A stretch of DNA of 19,762 nucleotides from an uncultured Saprospiraceae bacterium (GCA_937926205.1 CALEYL010000035.1:1-19762); one strand, 5' to 3'. Shown: positions 8,596 to 15,999, counted from the stretch's first letter. Numbers and translations: made by a program. Notes: a model not told the origin generated them from the letters alone.

Positions 8596-8625
8596 TAGGG
8601 TCAACAGGCAAAGTATTTATTTAGT

Positions 8626-8785
8626 GTCTGTCCATCAGTCAGGTGTCTGATCTTTAGGGTTCGAGAGCAAGGCTTTTGAAGACCCCAAAAACGGGAGCCC
8701 CGCCAGGCGGGATGACCGATTTTGGGGTCAAGCATAACGAAGCTATCGGACTCCCTGCCTTGCCGGCAGGCAGGTAAAGACAGAC
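8626..8785 (+). repeat. 160-bp palindromic element in the leader of the cohesin gene
   Basis: Nested complementary segments can close a single structure. GTCTGTC (8626-8632) pairs with GACAGAC (8779-8785). GTCTGAT (8645-8651) pairs with ATCGGAC (8745-8751, one G-U). GACCCCAAAA (8681-8690) pairs perfectly with TTTTGGGGTC (8720-8729), with three more pairs inside and an apical CCCGCC-A-GGCGGG palindrome (8699-8711). A side hairpin is formed by the CCTGCC and GGCAGG parts near 8754-8774. It could be a small palindromic mobile element, a structured leader or a non-coding RNA. Folding was done by eye only. Confidence 0.5.
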
Positions 8786-8832
8786 TATTTAAGCAATCTT
8801 CAATTTACCATTCACATAAAAATTAAGGTCTC

Positions 8833-11800
8833 ATGAAAGACACCCTTAAACTAGTATTTCTTCTTTTGCTGCTCAGTTTGGCTTCGGCAGCCAGCCTTAC
8901 CGGACAATCGGGAGGTGATTGTTTTAGCCTTCGTTTGTCGAGTCATACTGCCGAACCGGGCGCCACGGTCTGCGTGGATGTTAGCGTTCACGGCTTTGTG
9001 GACATGCTCGGCATGCAATATTCCCTGAAATGGGACAATACCAAACTCGGTTTTGTTTCTACCAGTAACCTGAATTTGCAAGGGCTGGATTTCGGGGTTT
9101 TTAACAACAATACGATGACTGCAGCCTGGGTAGACAGCGATGTTCAGGGCGAGACCCTGGCAGATGGTACCGTCATCTATTCCATTTGTTTTCAGGTGCT
9201 TGCTCCGGCAGGTAGTTCTGAAAACATATGGTTTTCCAACGAACCAACCCCTGTGGAATTCCTGAGGCGGTCACCCGGGAGTTTCAACTTCAATACGGTT
9301 GATCACTATACCCTGATCGGCAGCAACATTGTTTCCAGTTTTGGTACGGAGACCCCGTTTTCAGTTGAATCAGCCTGTATACAGCCGGGCAATTGCCAGA
9401 CCGGCAGTGGCTTTCAGGCAATACTGAGCGCCGGCGCGCCAGATTACCAATGGAGCTGGGATGGGGTCATTGCGGGAACAACTTCCGATCCGGAAGTTAA
9501 TGATGTCATTGCTCCGGGTTTGTATGAACTGAACATAAGTGATGCCAATGGCGAGGACGTATTGGTACTGGTTGGCGCCGGAAATTCGGATCTGGAAATC
9601 GCCGACTACTCCCTGACACCGGTTTCCTGCGGGAACACAGCGGGCAGCATCAGCATAAATGCCGTAAATGGCGCTTCCGGCAACCTGGATTATTTGTGGA
9701 GTACAGGTGAAGAGACTGCTTCTATTGCAGTGGCGTCTCCGGGTAGTTATAGCGTGACCATCTCCGACGAAGCAGGTTGTAGTGTAGAGGCCGTTTTTGA
9801 AGTTCCCATCCAAAGTACATTTACGGTCTCTGAAACCATCTTGTCCCCTGCCTGTGACAACGTGTCTGTCGGGGCCATCAATTTGGACGTCAGCCCTGCT
9901 GCAAATTATACTTTCTTGTGGAGTAACAATGCCGTTTCACAAAACATCACCGGCATTACTACGGGCGCCTATTCCGTAACCGTCACCGATGCCTCAACCG
10001 GTTGCGAAGTTGTGGAAAGTTACAATGTGACAGCTACGGGGCTTGGAATAGCGTTTTCTTTTTCCGGCTGCGAGGTACCTAACGGTTCGATTTCAATACT
10101 TGCCTGGCCTTTTGGGGGAGAAGGCCCCTTTAATTATCTCTGGAACACAGGGGAAACAACGTCAACCATTGAAGTACCTTATGTGCAGGGGAATATTTAT
10201 TCCGTTACTGTTACCGATATCAATGGCTGTACTGAAAGTGCTTCCCAGGCTCTCAATTGTGTAAGCGGGCAGGCAACACTCCGTATCGCCGGCGCTTCTG
10301 TTGTTCCGGGTGAAAGCTTTTGCCTCGATGCGGCCATTTCAAATTCTGTTCCTGTAAGCGCCATTGCGCTGGAATACAGTTGGGATGAGAACATCCTGCA
10401 ATTTGACTCGATCACAAACCTGCAAATGCCTGATCCGCAGTTAGCCGGCTGGAGTCTCAACGGACCGGGCGAGCTGGATTTTCTTTGGACAGGCAATACC
10501 ACGCCTTTCGCTACAAACGCGCATCCGGTGTCCTTAATGGAGGTTTGTTTCACGGCATTACAGCCGGGAAATACTCAGGTAGATTTTTCGACAGATCCGA
10601 CCGAAACCTACCTGCTCACAGGATCCGGGGTCCAAAACCTGGCGCTGTTTACTACAGGAGGCGCTGTAATTGTAAGTGGCAACAGCCAGCATGAAATTGG
10701 GGTCAGGGGAACTGAAGTACTGGTGAATCAACTCGCTCAGGCTTGCATCGAGGTCAAAGCCACCAATTTTGAAAATGTATCGCAATTGTCATACAACCTG
10801 ATCTGGGACGCTAACCAACTGGAATTTGCCTCTATCCTCAACATCAACCCTTCCACAGAACTGATGCTGGTTGATTTCAATACCAGTTTGGTCAGTGGTG
10901 GTTGGTTAGGCTTAAACTGGCAGGCAGCTCCCGGGGAAAGCATGACTTTATCCAACGACGCCACGCTTTATGAGGTTTGTTTCAATGCCATCGGCGTACC
11001 CGGAACTTATTCCGTTGGCTTTAACAATGAACAGGCACAGCGTGCCAATGGCCTTGAATTGGGGGTAGAAAGTATTGATGGAGCTGTCGTTATAAAAGAT
11101 GCAGGGCTCAGCAACCATGTCTCCTTGTCGCTTGCGCCCGGCGCGGTGATCAATGCCGGACAGGATACCTGTATCGCGGTGCGTGTTGAGCAATTTGAAA
11201 ACATTTTCGCCGCCCAGTTTTCTATTGTCTGGGATCCAAGTATCGTTCGCCTGGATTCTGTGTTGCCGGCACAACTGCCCGGTTTGTCCACCACTTCCAA
11301 TTTCGGATATTTCCCGACTCAGGGTATACTGACGTTCTCCTGGCTTGACCCTTCCCTTACGAATGGCGCAACGGTAGCAGCAGGCGCTTCCTTGTATGAC
11401 CTGTGTTTTAGTGCGTTTGGACCCATTGGCGTTACTTCCGTAAATTTTGAAAATGCACCGACAGCCATTGAGTTTGTTGACAACAGCAATGAGGTCATCC
11501 CGTTCATTGGACAAGGCGGCTTTTTTGTGGTCCCCGACCAGAATGTATGGCCGGGCGATACCGACAACAATGGCCATGTGAACCACTTCGACCTGCTGCC
11601 TTTGGGGATCGGATTTGGTGCAACGGGCCCGCAACGTCCCGACGCCAGCATTGATTGGATCGGACAAGCCGCTGAAGACTGGACGCAGTACACGCCGACT
11701 TCGGTGGTCAATTACAAGCACATTGACACGAACGGCGATGGCATCATTGGAGACATTGATACGCAGGCTATTGTTCAAAACTGGGGATTGAGTGTCAACC

Positions 11801-12546
11801 CGTTTGCGCCTGAAACCCCAATATTTGAACCACGCGAACTGGGCATTCCGCTCTTCGTTCAGGCAGATACCCTGGCGCCGAGCGAAGTAGCGGCACTGGA
11901 CATCATTCTCGGTACCACTGATCTGCCCGCAGAAGATGTTTATGGCATTGCTTTCAGCATCACTTATAATCCGGAACTGATTGTGCCGGGTAGTGTGAGC
12001 GCCAGTTTCCTCGATTCCTGGATGGGGGAGGAAAACAACAACCTGATCAGTATTTTCCGGGTTGCGCCAAGCCAGGATCGCATCGATATTGCTCTTTCAC
12101 GGACCGATGGATCCAATATTTCCGGCCTTGGCTCAATCGGTAAACTGCACATTACCATAGAAGATGTGATTTTCCGGAACAGCGTCTTCCGGCGGGCAGA
12201 ATTTGACATTCAAAATGTGCGTCTCATCAACAGGGATGAAGTGGACATCCCCGTTGCGCCCGAAATGAGCACGTCCTGGGTGAGTGTAAGCACCGGAACG
12301 AACAATCCTGAACTGGCTAATCAAATCCTGCTTTATCCGACACCCGCTTCGGATCTTGTATTGCTTTCAACGAAAGGTTTGCAGGTGAACAGGGTACAAC
12401 TGCTTGATCCCTTTGGAAGGACGGCAGCAGATTTTGTAGCACCAAATAATGGATTGGATGTCAGTCAATTAGCAGCAGGGATTTACCTTGCCAGGATCAC
12501 CACCGATCGGGGCGTTGCTTACAAACCATTGATAATCGCTCATTAA
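8833..12546 (+). CDS. secreted multi-cohesin and SprB-repeat protein with dockerin-like module and T9SS sorting domain
   Basis: The product is 1237 residues. A signal peptide occupies about residues 1-25. Cohesin-like beta-sandwich modules lie at about 30-165, 480-615, 620-755 and 762-900; each has the pattern of an early Cys-Leu/Val strand and a later SICF, EVCF or DLCF strand. A fifth, divergent one lies at about 1003-1130. Three SprB-type repeats (about 263-325, 341-400 and 413-476) carry YLWSTGE- or LWNTGE-like and YSVTVTD motifs. Residues 907-985 hold two EF-hand-like loops, GDTDNNGHVNHFD and DTNGDGIIGDID, as in dockerins. The last 75 residues (NQILLYPTPASD to the KPLIIAH end) are a type A T9SS sorting signal. 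The protein should therefore be secreted and attached to, or released from, the cell surface. It may act as an adhesin or scaffold, with its cohesins binding the dockerin-like protein encoded next. SprB resemblance may hint at gliding or adhesion. Confidence 0.9.
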   Translation: MKDTLKLVFLLLLLSLASAASLTGQSGGDCFSLRLSSHTAEPGATVCVDVSVHGFVDMLGMQYSLKWDNTKLGFVSTSNLNLQGLDFGVFNNNTMTAAWVDSDVQGETLADGTVIYSICFQVLAPAGSSENIWFSNEPTPVEFLRRSPGSFNFNTVDHYTLIGSNIVSSFGTETPFSVESACIQPGNCQTGSGFQAILSAGAPDYQWSWDGVIAGTTSDPEVNDVIAPGLYELNISDANGEDVLVLVGAGNSDLEIADYSLTPVSCGNTAGSISINAVNGASGNLDYLWSTGEETASIAVASPGSYSVTISDEAGCSVEAVFEVPIQSTFTVSETILSPACDNVSVGAINLDVSPAANYTFLWSNNAVSQNITGITTGAYSVTVTDASTGCEVVESYNVTATGLGIAFSFSGCEVPNGSISILAWPFGGEGPFNYLWNTGETTSTIEVPYVQGNIYSVTVTDINGCTESASQALNCVSGQATLRIAGASVVPGESFCLDAAISNSVPVSAIALEYSWDENILQFDSITNLQMPDPQLAGWSLNGPGELDFLWTGNTTPFATNAHPVSLMEVCFTALQPGNTQVDFSTDPTETYLLTGSGVQNLALFTTGGAVIVSGNSQHEIGVRGTEVLVNQLAQACIEVKATNFENVSQLSYNLIWDANQLEFASILNINPSTELMLVDFNTSLVSGGWLGLNWQAAPGESMTLSNDATLYEVCFNAIGVPGTYSVGFNNEQAQRANGLELGVESIDGAVVIKDAGLSNHVSLSLAPGAVINAGQDTCIAVRVEQFENIFAAQFSIVWDPSIVRLDSVLPAQLPGLSTTSNFGYFPTQGILTFSWLDPSLTNGATVAAGASLYDLCFSAFGPIGVTSVNFENAPTAIEFVDNSNEVIPFIGQGGFFVVPDQNVWPGDTDNNGHVNHFDLLPLGIGFGATGPQRPDASIDWIGQAAEDWTQYTPTSVVNYKHIDTNGDGIIGDIDTQAIVQNWGLSVNPFAPETPIFEPRELGIPLFVQADTLAPSEVAALDIILGTTDLPAEDVYGIAFSITYNPELIVPGSVSASFLDSWMGEENNNLISIFRVAPSQDRIDIALSRTDGSNISGLGSIGKLHITIEDVIFRNSVFRRAEFDIQNVRLINRDEVDIPVAPEMSTSWVSVSTGTNNPELANQILLYPTPASDLVLLSTKGLQVNRVQLLDPFGRTAADFVAPNNGLDVSQLAAGIYLARITTDRGVAYKPLIIAH

Positions 12547-12563
12547 ATATTCTGTCGGAATGG

Positions 12564-12596
12564 AGAGGTGACACCTTTTTTAAAGGTGTTACCTCT
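12564..12596. repeat. inverted repeat, copy 1, after the cohesin gene
   Basis: A 15-bp stem pairs 12564-12578 with 12582-12596, with one G-T pair and a 3-nt loop, around the motif GAGGTGACACC / GGTGTTACCTC. It begins 18 bp after the stop codon. No T-run follows, so a classical terminator is unlikely, although the stem could still stall transcription or protect the 3' end of the message. Confidence 0.7.
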
Positions 12597-12638
12597 TAAC
12601 TCCGATGGATACGCATTAATTGTTAATGATGGCTCAAC

Positions 12639-12671
12639 AGAGGTAACATCTTCTTGAAAGGTGTGACCTCC
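12639..12671. repeat. inverted repeat, copy 2, before the dockerin-like gene
   Basis: 12640-12652 pairs with 12658-12670 with one mismatch and one wobble. The 3' arm AAAGGTGTGACCTC is nearly the same as in copy 1, which lies 75 bp upstream. Two diverged copies of one palindrome therefore fill the gap between the cohesin and dockerin-like genes, the second ending 25 bp before the start codon. Confidence 0.65.
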
Positions 12672-12695
12672 GGAAGCTGATAAAAAATCAAAGTC

Positions 12696-13301
12696 ATGAA
12701 AAAACAACTTTTCGTCTGTATAGCTTTAAGCGTGGCAACTTTCTTTGCTACAAACTCTATGGCTCAAAACCTGAGCATAGGCGGTTCCATCAAAACGGAG
12801 CAAAATGTGCTTGTCGAGCAAGTTACCGTAGAACTCACCAATGACCAGGGTGTTGTTTTGCAAAGTGTGGTTTCCAACGGGAATTACCTCTTTTCCGGAC
12901 TGGCTCCGGGCAATTACCGCGTTCTCCCTGCTAAAACCGTCAATCCGCTAAATGGGGTTTCTACCTTTGACATCGTGTTGGGGTCCAGGCACTTGCTTGG
13001 ACTGGCTCCGATTGCTTCGCCCTACGCTGTACTCGCTGCCGACATTAACCGCGATGGCGCCATTTCGGTCTGGGATTTTGTTTATGCGAGAATGCTGGTT
13101 TTGGGTATTCAACCCGATTTTCAGGATCATCAATCCTGGCGGTTTGTGCGCAGCGACCTTTCGCTACTGGCTAGTAATCCTTTTCCGCTGGCTTACGGCG
13201 CCAGCAATGACATTACCCTGACGAACAGCGATGTGACCAATTTTAACTTTATAGGCTACAAGGTCTTTGACCTTAACAACAGTGCAGCCCCGGAAAATTA
13301 A
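12696..13301 (+). CDS. small secreted protein with carboxypeptidase-regulatory-like and dockerin-like domains
   Basis: The product is 201 residues. A signal peptide occupies residues 1-23 (ending NSMA before QNL). Residues 27-78 (IGGSIKTEQNVLVEQVTVEL to LFSGLAPGNYRVLPAK) resemble a carboxypeptidase-regulatory or SdrD-B-like beta-sandwich. Residues 84-138 contain two dockerin-like segments: NGVSTFDIVLGSRHLLGL, which lacks the full calcium loop, and DINRDGAISVWDFVYARMLVLG, which has an intact EF-hand-type loop. The tail (FNFIGYKVFDLNNSAAP) resembles the end of the same module in much larger Saprospirales proteins, so this is a stand-alone version. No T9SS sorting domain is present, so the route past the outer membrane is unclear. 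It lies 149 bp after the cohesin gene on the same strand and is followed by a terminator. Binding to the neighbour's cohesins is a hypothesis. Confidence 0.82.
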   Translation: MKKQLFVCIALSVATFFATNSMAQNLSIGGSIKTEQNVLVEQVTVELTNDQGVVLQSVVSNGNYLFSGLAPGNYRVLPAKTVNPLNGVSTFDIVLGSRHLLGLAPIASPYAVLAADINRDGAISVWDFVYARMLVLGIQPDFQDHQSWRFVRSDLSLLASNPFPLAYGASNDITLTNSDVTNFNFIGYKVFDLNNSAAPEN

Positions 13302-13325
13302 AGGACAGCATGTTTTAAGTACACG

Positions 13326-13360
13326 GCGTTGCCAGGAGGATTTCCGGGCAGCGCTTTTTT
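13326..13360 (+). terminator. rho-independent terminator after the dockerin-like gene
   Basis: An 8-bp GC-rich stem (13326-13333 with 13347-13354, one G-U pair) has a 13-nt loop and is followed at once by six T (13355-13360). It lies 25 bp beyond the stop codon at 13301 in the plus direction. Confidence 0.8.
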
Positions 13361-13506
13361 ATGCTACGAACTGCAGGTATTGTGCATCATACGAGTGCCA
13401 GATTTCCGAAATCTCCCTTGCCCAAAACCTGACAATGTGAGGTATATATCAGCCTGACGCGCCAAAATACCACTTCAATCCTACTAAAATTTGCCAGGGG
13501 AAAGGG

Positions 13507-13767
13507 CTATTGTCTTTTTCTGAATACTTGAAATAATCTGATGCCTAAAGTCGTAGAAGTAATGATAATCCCAATCCATGTAATTATTTTTACCATCTGG
13601 TGTTCACCCAGAAGGTATAAAATAATTAGTACTACAAAAAAGAAAAGAAAGACGCCTAATCCCCAATATATTACCCTTTTGTTGCGCTCCGCCTTTTTAT
13701 CGGAGAGCTTTTTAGAAAAGACTAAATAGGCAAAAAGGATGCCATTGATTATTAAGATTAGTCCCAT
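13507..13767 (-). CDS. small three-helix membrane protein of unknown function
   Basis: The product (86 residues) contains three hydrophobic segments at about residues 1-17, 31-53 and 57-78, linked by short Lys/Arg-rich stretches (SKKLSDKKAERNKR and a C-terminal FRKRQ). The positive charges suggest inside loops. No family is recognised. It stands alone on the minus strand in an AT-rich neighbourhood, between the terminator of the dockerin-like gene and a repeat region. Only a weak -7-like TAAATCTG lies upstream. The regular alternation of hydrophobic spans and basic loops supports a real gene, but its size leaves doubt. Confidence 0.55.
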   Translation of the reverse strand: MGLILIINGILFAYLVFSKKLSDKKAERNKRVIYWGLGVFLFFFVVLIILYLLGEHQMVKIITWIGIIITSTTLGIRLFQVFRKRQ

Positions 13768-14112
13768 AGTATTCAGATTTAAATCACATTCAACAATAAA
13801 ATGATGAATAGCTTGTCTGCCCGCAAGGCATGGGCTTTGGAAAGCCCAATCGTATGGTTTGTTCAGCAGTGTTGTTCAAAAGGACACAGGACGCATCCGA
13901 TTATCCATCGCCTATCCGGCAGGCAGGTATAGCAAAAACATGGTTTTACGGCTACATATTGCAAAAAAAAAAGAATTAGCAAAACTTCCTAATGATCCCC
14001 GGAAATTTTGCACGATATGTGACTCTAATAATAAAATATGCAGGAAATGCAGATCATTCCGAATACATATACAAGTATAGGACCATTAAGTATTCCCCGC
14101 TGAAAAAAATGA

Positions 14113-14152
14113 CGAAACCCCATTTTGAGTGTGCGAAACCCCGTTTTGGATG
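14113..14152. repeat. two 21-bp-spaced CGAAACCCC(A/G)TTTTG units
   Basis: The units at 14113-14131 and 14134-14152 differ at only a few positions and repeat with a 21-bp period, about two helical turns. They lie 91-130 bp upstream of the ATPase start codon. That arrangement fits a double operator, but a dispersed intergenic repeat is as likely. Confidence 0.55.
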
Positions 14153-14230
14153 AGTAAAGGCATGTCTGTGAAAACAGAGTGGTGTGAAGTATGATGATCT
14201 TTATGTAAAGAAATAAGTTGTCAAAATTTG

Positions 14231-14238
14231 TATTTTTG
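14231..14238 (+). promoter_or_regulatory. -7 box directly before the ATPase start
   Basis: TATTTTTG matches TANNTTTG perfectly and ends 4 nt before the ATG at 14243, so transcription would begin at or next to the start codon, giving a leaderless message. No TTTG was found 19-21 nt upstream, so the promoter would be weak or activator-dependent. Confidence 0.4.
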
Positions 14239-14242
14239 TTGA

Positions 14243-15409
14243 ATGGAATTCATTAAGCACATCAAAGTATCTAATATTTTGTCTTTCGGGCAGGAAGGAC
14301 TTGATTTGCCATTGGGGAAACTGAATGTATTAATCGGTCCGAATGGGTCTGGTAAGTCAAATTTTTTGGAGTTGTTTGCTTTACTTCGTGCAACCCCTAC
14401 AGATTTACAGGATGTCATTCGCAAAGGAGGAGGAATATTTGAATGGATGTGGAAAGGAAGCGTAAATGCAGAGGCATTTCTGGATGTTATTGTTGATAAA
14501 CACAATCCGATGCCACTCAGACATCATTTGCGTTTCAATGAATCTAACGCCCGTTTCCATTTATTAGATGAACAAATTGAAAACGCTGCACCACTTGGTG
14601 AACTATTACAGCCTTTTTTTTTCTATCGGTACTATCGTGGAAACCCCATGATAAATAACATCAACGGTGTAGAACGAAGGCTGACACGCGATTCTGTTGA
14701 TGCAGATAGTTCCATTTTATCACAACGCCGCGATCCTGATACTTACCCGGAATTATCTTATCTGGCAGAGGCATATGAAAAAATTCGCCTTTACAGAGAA
14801 TGGCACTTCGGACGTGATTCCGAATATCGCAAACCTCAGCCATCGGATCAGCGAAGGGACCGATTGTCAGAGAAATTTGAAAACATCGCACTGATTATCA
14901 ATAGAATTCAACACAACCCAAAAGCAAAAAAAGAGTTGACAGAACACCTTAAGTATCTCTACAATGGACTAACAGATGTTGTAATTACGATTGTGGAAGG
15001 TGGTTATACTCAAATTTACTTTATTGAGGGCGAATTTTCAATCCCTGCTACCCGGCTTTCAGACGGCTCCCTGCGTTTTTTATGTCTTTTAGCGATCCTA
15101 CTTGACCCGACGCCTCCTCCTCTCATCTGTATCGAGGAACCTGAATTGGGCATGCACCCTGATATATTACCTAAAATAGCTGATTTATTAGTTGCTGCAT
15201 CGGAGCGTACCCAAATCGTCATGACCACTCATTCAGACGTATTGATAGATGCCCTATCCGAGCATCCTGAAGCCATTTTAGTGTGTGAAAAGCATGAAGG
15301 GAGTACCAGGATCCGGCGACTTGATCCAGAAACGATGTCGCATTGGCTTCAGCAGTACCGTTTGGGACAGCTATGGTCGATGGGAGAAATAGGCGGCAAC
15401 CGATGGTAA
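14243..15409 (+). CDS. OLD/RecF-like AAA ATPase, partner of a DUF4276 protein
   Basis: The 388-residue product is an ABC-type AAA (AAA_21-like) ATPase. The Walker A motif GPNGSGKS is at residues 32-39, after the typical KVSNILSFGQ start. A signature-like LSDGSLRFLCLLAILL is at 272-287. The Walker B motif ICIEEPELGMHPD lies at about 295-307 and the switch histidine in TTHSDVLID at 328-336. The middle (about 85-245) is a helical insert with a charged segment. This is the layout of OLD-family and RecF-like ATPases that serve as sensors in phage-defence pairs. The stop codon overlaps the start of the DUF4276 gene (ATGGTAA), so the two are translationally coupled and probably form a complex. Base composition is AT-richer than in the flanking housekeeping genes, which suggests acquisition. 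The antiphage role is inferred; DNA repair cannot be excluded. Confidence 0.88.
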   Translation: MEFIKHIKVSNILSFGQEGLDLPLGKLNVLIGPNGSGKSNFLELFALLRATPTDLQDVIRKGGGIFEWMWKGSVNAEAFLDVIVDKHNPMPLRHHLRFNESNARFHLLDEQIENAAPLGELLQPFFFYRYYRGNPMINNINGVERRLTRDSVDADSSILSQRRDPDTYPELSYLAEAYEKIRLYREWHFGRDSEYRKPQPSDQRRDRLSEKFENIALIINRIQHNPKAKKELTEHLKYLYNGLTDVVITIVEGGYTQIYFIEGEFSIPATRLSDGSLRFLCLLAILLDPTPPPLICIEEPELGMHPDILPKIADLLVAASERTQIVMTTHSDVLIDALSEHPEAILVCEKHEGSTRIRRLDPETMSHWLQQYRLGQLWSMGEIGGNRW

Positions 15410-15999
15410 CGATCAAAATTTACATAGAAGGAGGTGGAGAAGGAAAAGACCTTGATAAACGCTTTAGAGAAGGCTGGACTGAATTTTTTAAAAAAGCAGG
15501 GTTACCCCGAATGCCTCGTCCTGTTCGTGGCAAAGGAAGAACAAACACTCACGATTTGTTTGCAACAGCTATTAGGGCAAAGGAGAAAGACGTCCTTCCG
15601 CTTCTATTGTTGGATAGCGAAGATCCTGTCAAAGAAGGCCACACAGCATGGCAGCATCTTAAATTTCGGGATGATATGGATCGTCCGGCAGGCGCACTAG
15701 ATAATCAAGCCTATCTGATGGTTCAGGTGATGGAAACTTGGTTTTTAGCGGATCGGGAAAATTTACAGGCACTTTTTGGTTCCAAATTCAAAACGAATAA
15801 AATCCCACAATGGCCTAACCTCGAAGATGTTAATAAGGCAAGTATTCTTGAAGCGCTGGATGCGGCGACTCAGAATTGTGATAAAAAATATGAAAAAGGC
15901 AAAATTTCTTTTAAAGTATTAGCAACGACCCATCCTGCACAAGTGGAAGTTAGTTGCCCTCACGCCAAAGCATTACTCGATTTTCTAAGAAGGCAATAA
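15403..15999 (+). CDS. DUF4276 family protein, putative TOPRIM-like effector
   Basis: The product is 198 residues from the ATG at 15403, which overlaps the upstream stop codon; a longer frame from 15343 lies inside the ATPase gene and lacks support. Features of the DUF4276 family are the N-terminal IKIYIEGGGEGKD (E9, E13), LPLLLLDSEDPV (D71, E73, D74), LMVQVMETWFLADRENLQALFG (about 105-126) and the closing KISFKVLATTHPAQVEVSCPHAKALLDFLRR. The acidic residues on the first and third strands are arranged like a TOPRIM metal site, so a nuclease or related activity is plausible. Known ATPase-TOPRIM pairs with a similar plan include OLD, PARIS and RloA/RloB-type systems. The coupled ATPase probably controls this protein. 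A bidirectional terminator follows directly. Family assignment is firm; the activity is inferred. Confidence 0.85.
   Translation: MVTIKIYIEGGGEGKDLDKRFREGWTEFFKKAGLPRMPRPVRGKGRTNTHDLFATAIRAKEKDVLPLLLLDSEDPVKEGHTAWQHLKFRDDMDRPAGALDNQAYLMVQVMETWFLADRENLQALFGSKFKTNKIPQWPNLEDVNKASILEALDAATQNCDKKYEKGKISFKVLATTHPAQVEVSCPHAKALLDFLRRQ

Larger units (their letters stand above)
8475..8832. other. divergent intergenic region with two promoters and a structured leader
   Basis: This 358-bp gap between divergent genes holds no protein-coding gene. It contains the promoter of the leftward gene (8492-8523), a perfect -7 box for the rightward gene (8588-8595) and a palindrome-rich element of about 160 bp (8626-8785) described separately. 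The flanks are AT-rich and the element itself is GC-rich. Confidence 0.7.
13768..14242. other. gene-poor, repeat-bearing region before the ATPase gene
   Basis: No convincing gene is seen in these 475 bp. The region holds a short palindrome GGGCTTTGGAAAGCCC near 13828-13843, the fourth copy of CCGGCAGGCAGG (13916-13927), two 21-bp-spaced CGAAACCCCNTTTTG units (14113-14152), a TCTGT-GAAA-ACAGA hairpin near 14165-14178 and a -7-like box (14231-14238). A 73-codon open frame at 13859-14080 with a CxxC-x6-CxxC motif runs across the repeat and has no visible start signals. Confidence 0.6.

Noticed and set aside
8656..8668. GGTTCGA segment suggestive of a tRNA T-arm
   Set aside because: No acceptor, D or anticodon arms can be drawn around it; it lies inside the larger palindromic element.
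10948..11778. 276-codon frame antisense to the cohesin gene
   Set aside because: The plus-strand frame has clear domains, a signal peptide and a sorting signal. The antisense product shows no recognisable domain and lacks a start context.
13859..14080. 73-codon plus-strand frame with a C-x2-C-x6-C-x2-C motif resembling a zinc finger
   Set aside because: It runs through the dispersed CCGGCAGGCAGG repeat, has no visible promoter or supporting context, and its first half looks like translated repeat DNA. The cysteine motif alone is not enough to call a gene.
14243..15999. Direct assignment of the ATPase pair to PARIS or classical OLD/Gabija
   Set aside because: The second protein fits DUF4276, not DUF4435, and the ATPase and TOPRIM-like parts are separate genes, with no helicase partner. 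Only an analogous layout can be claimed.
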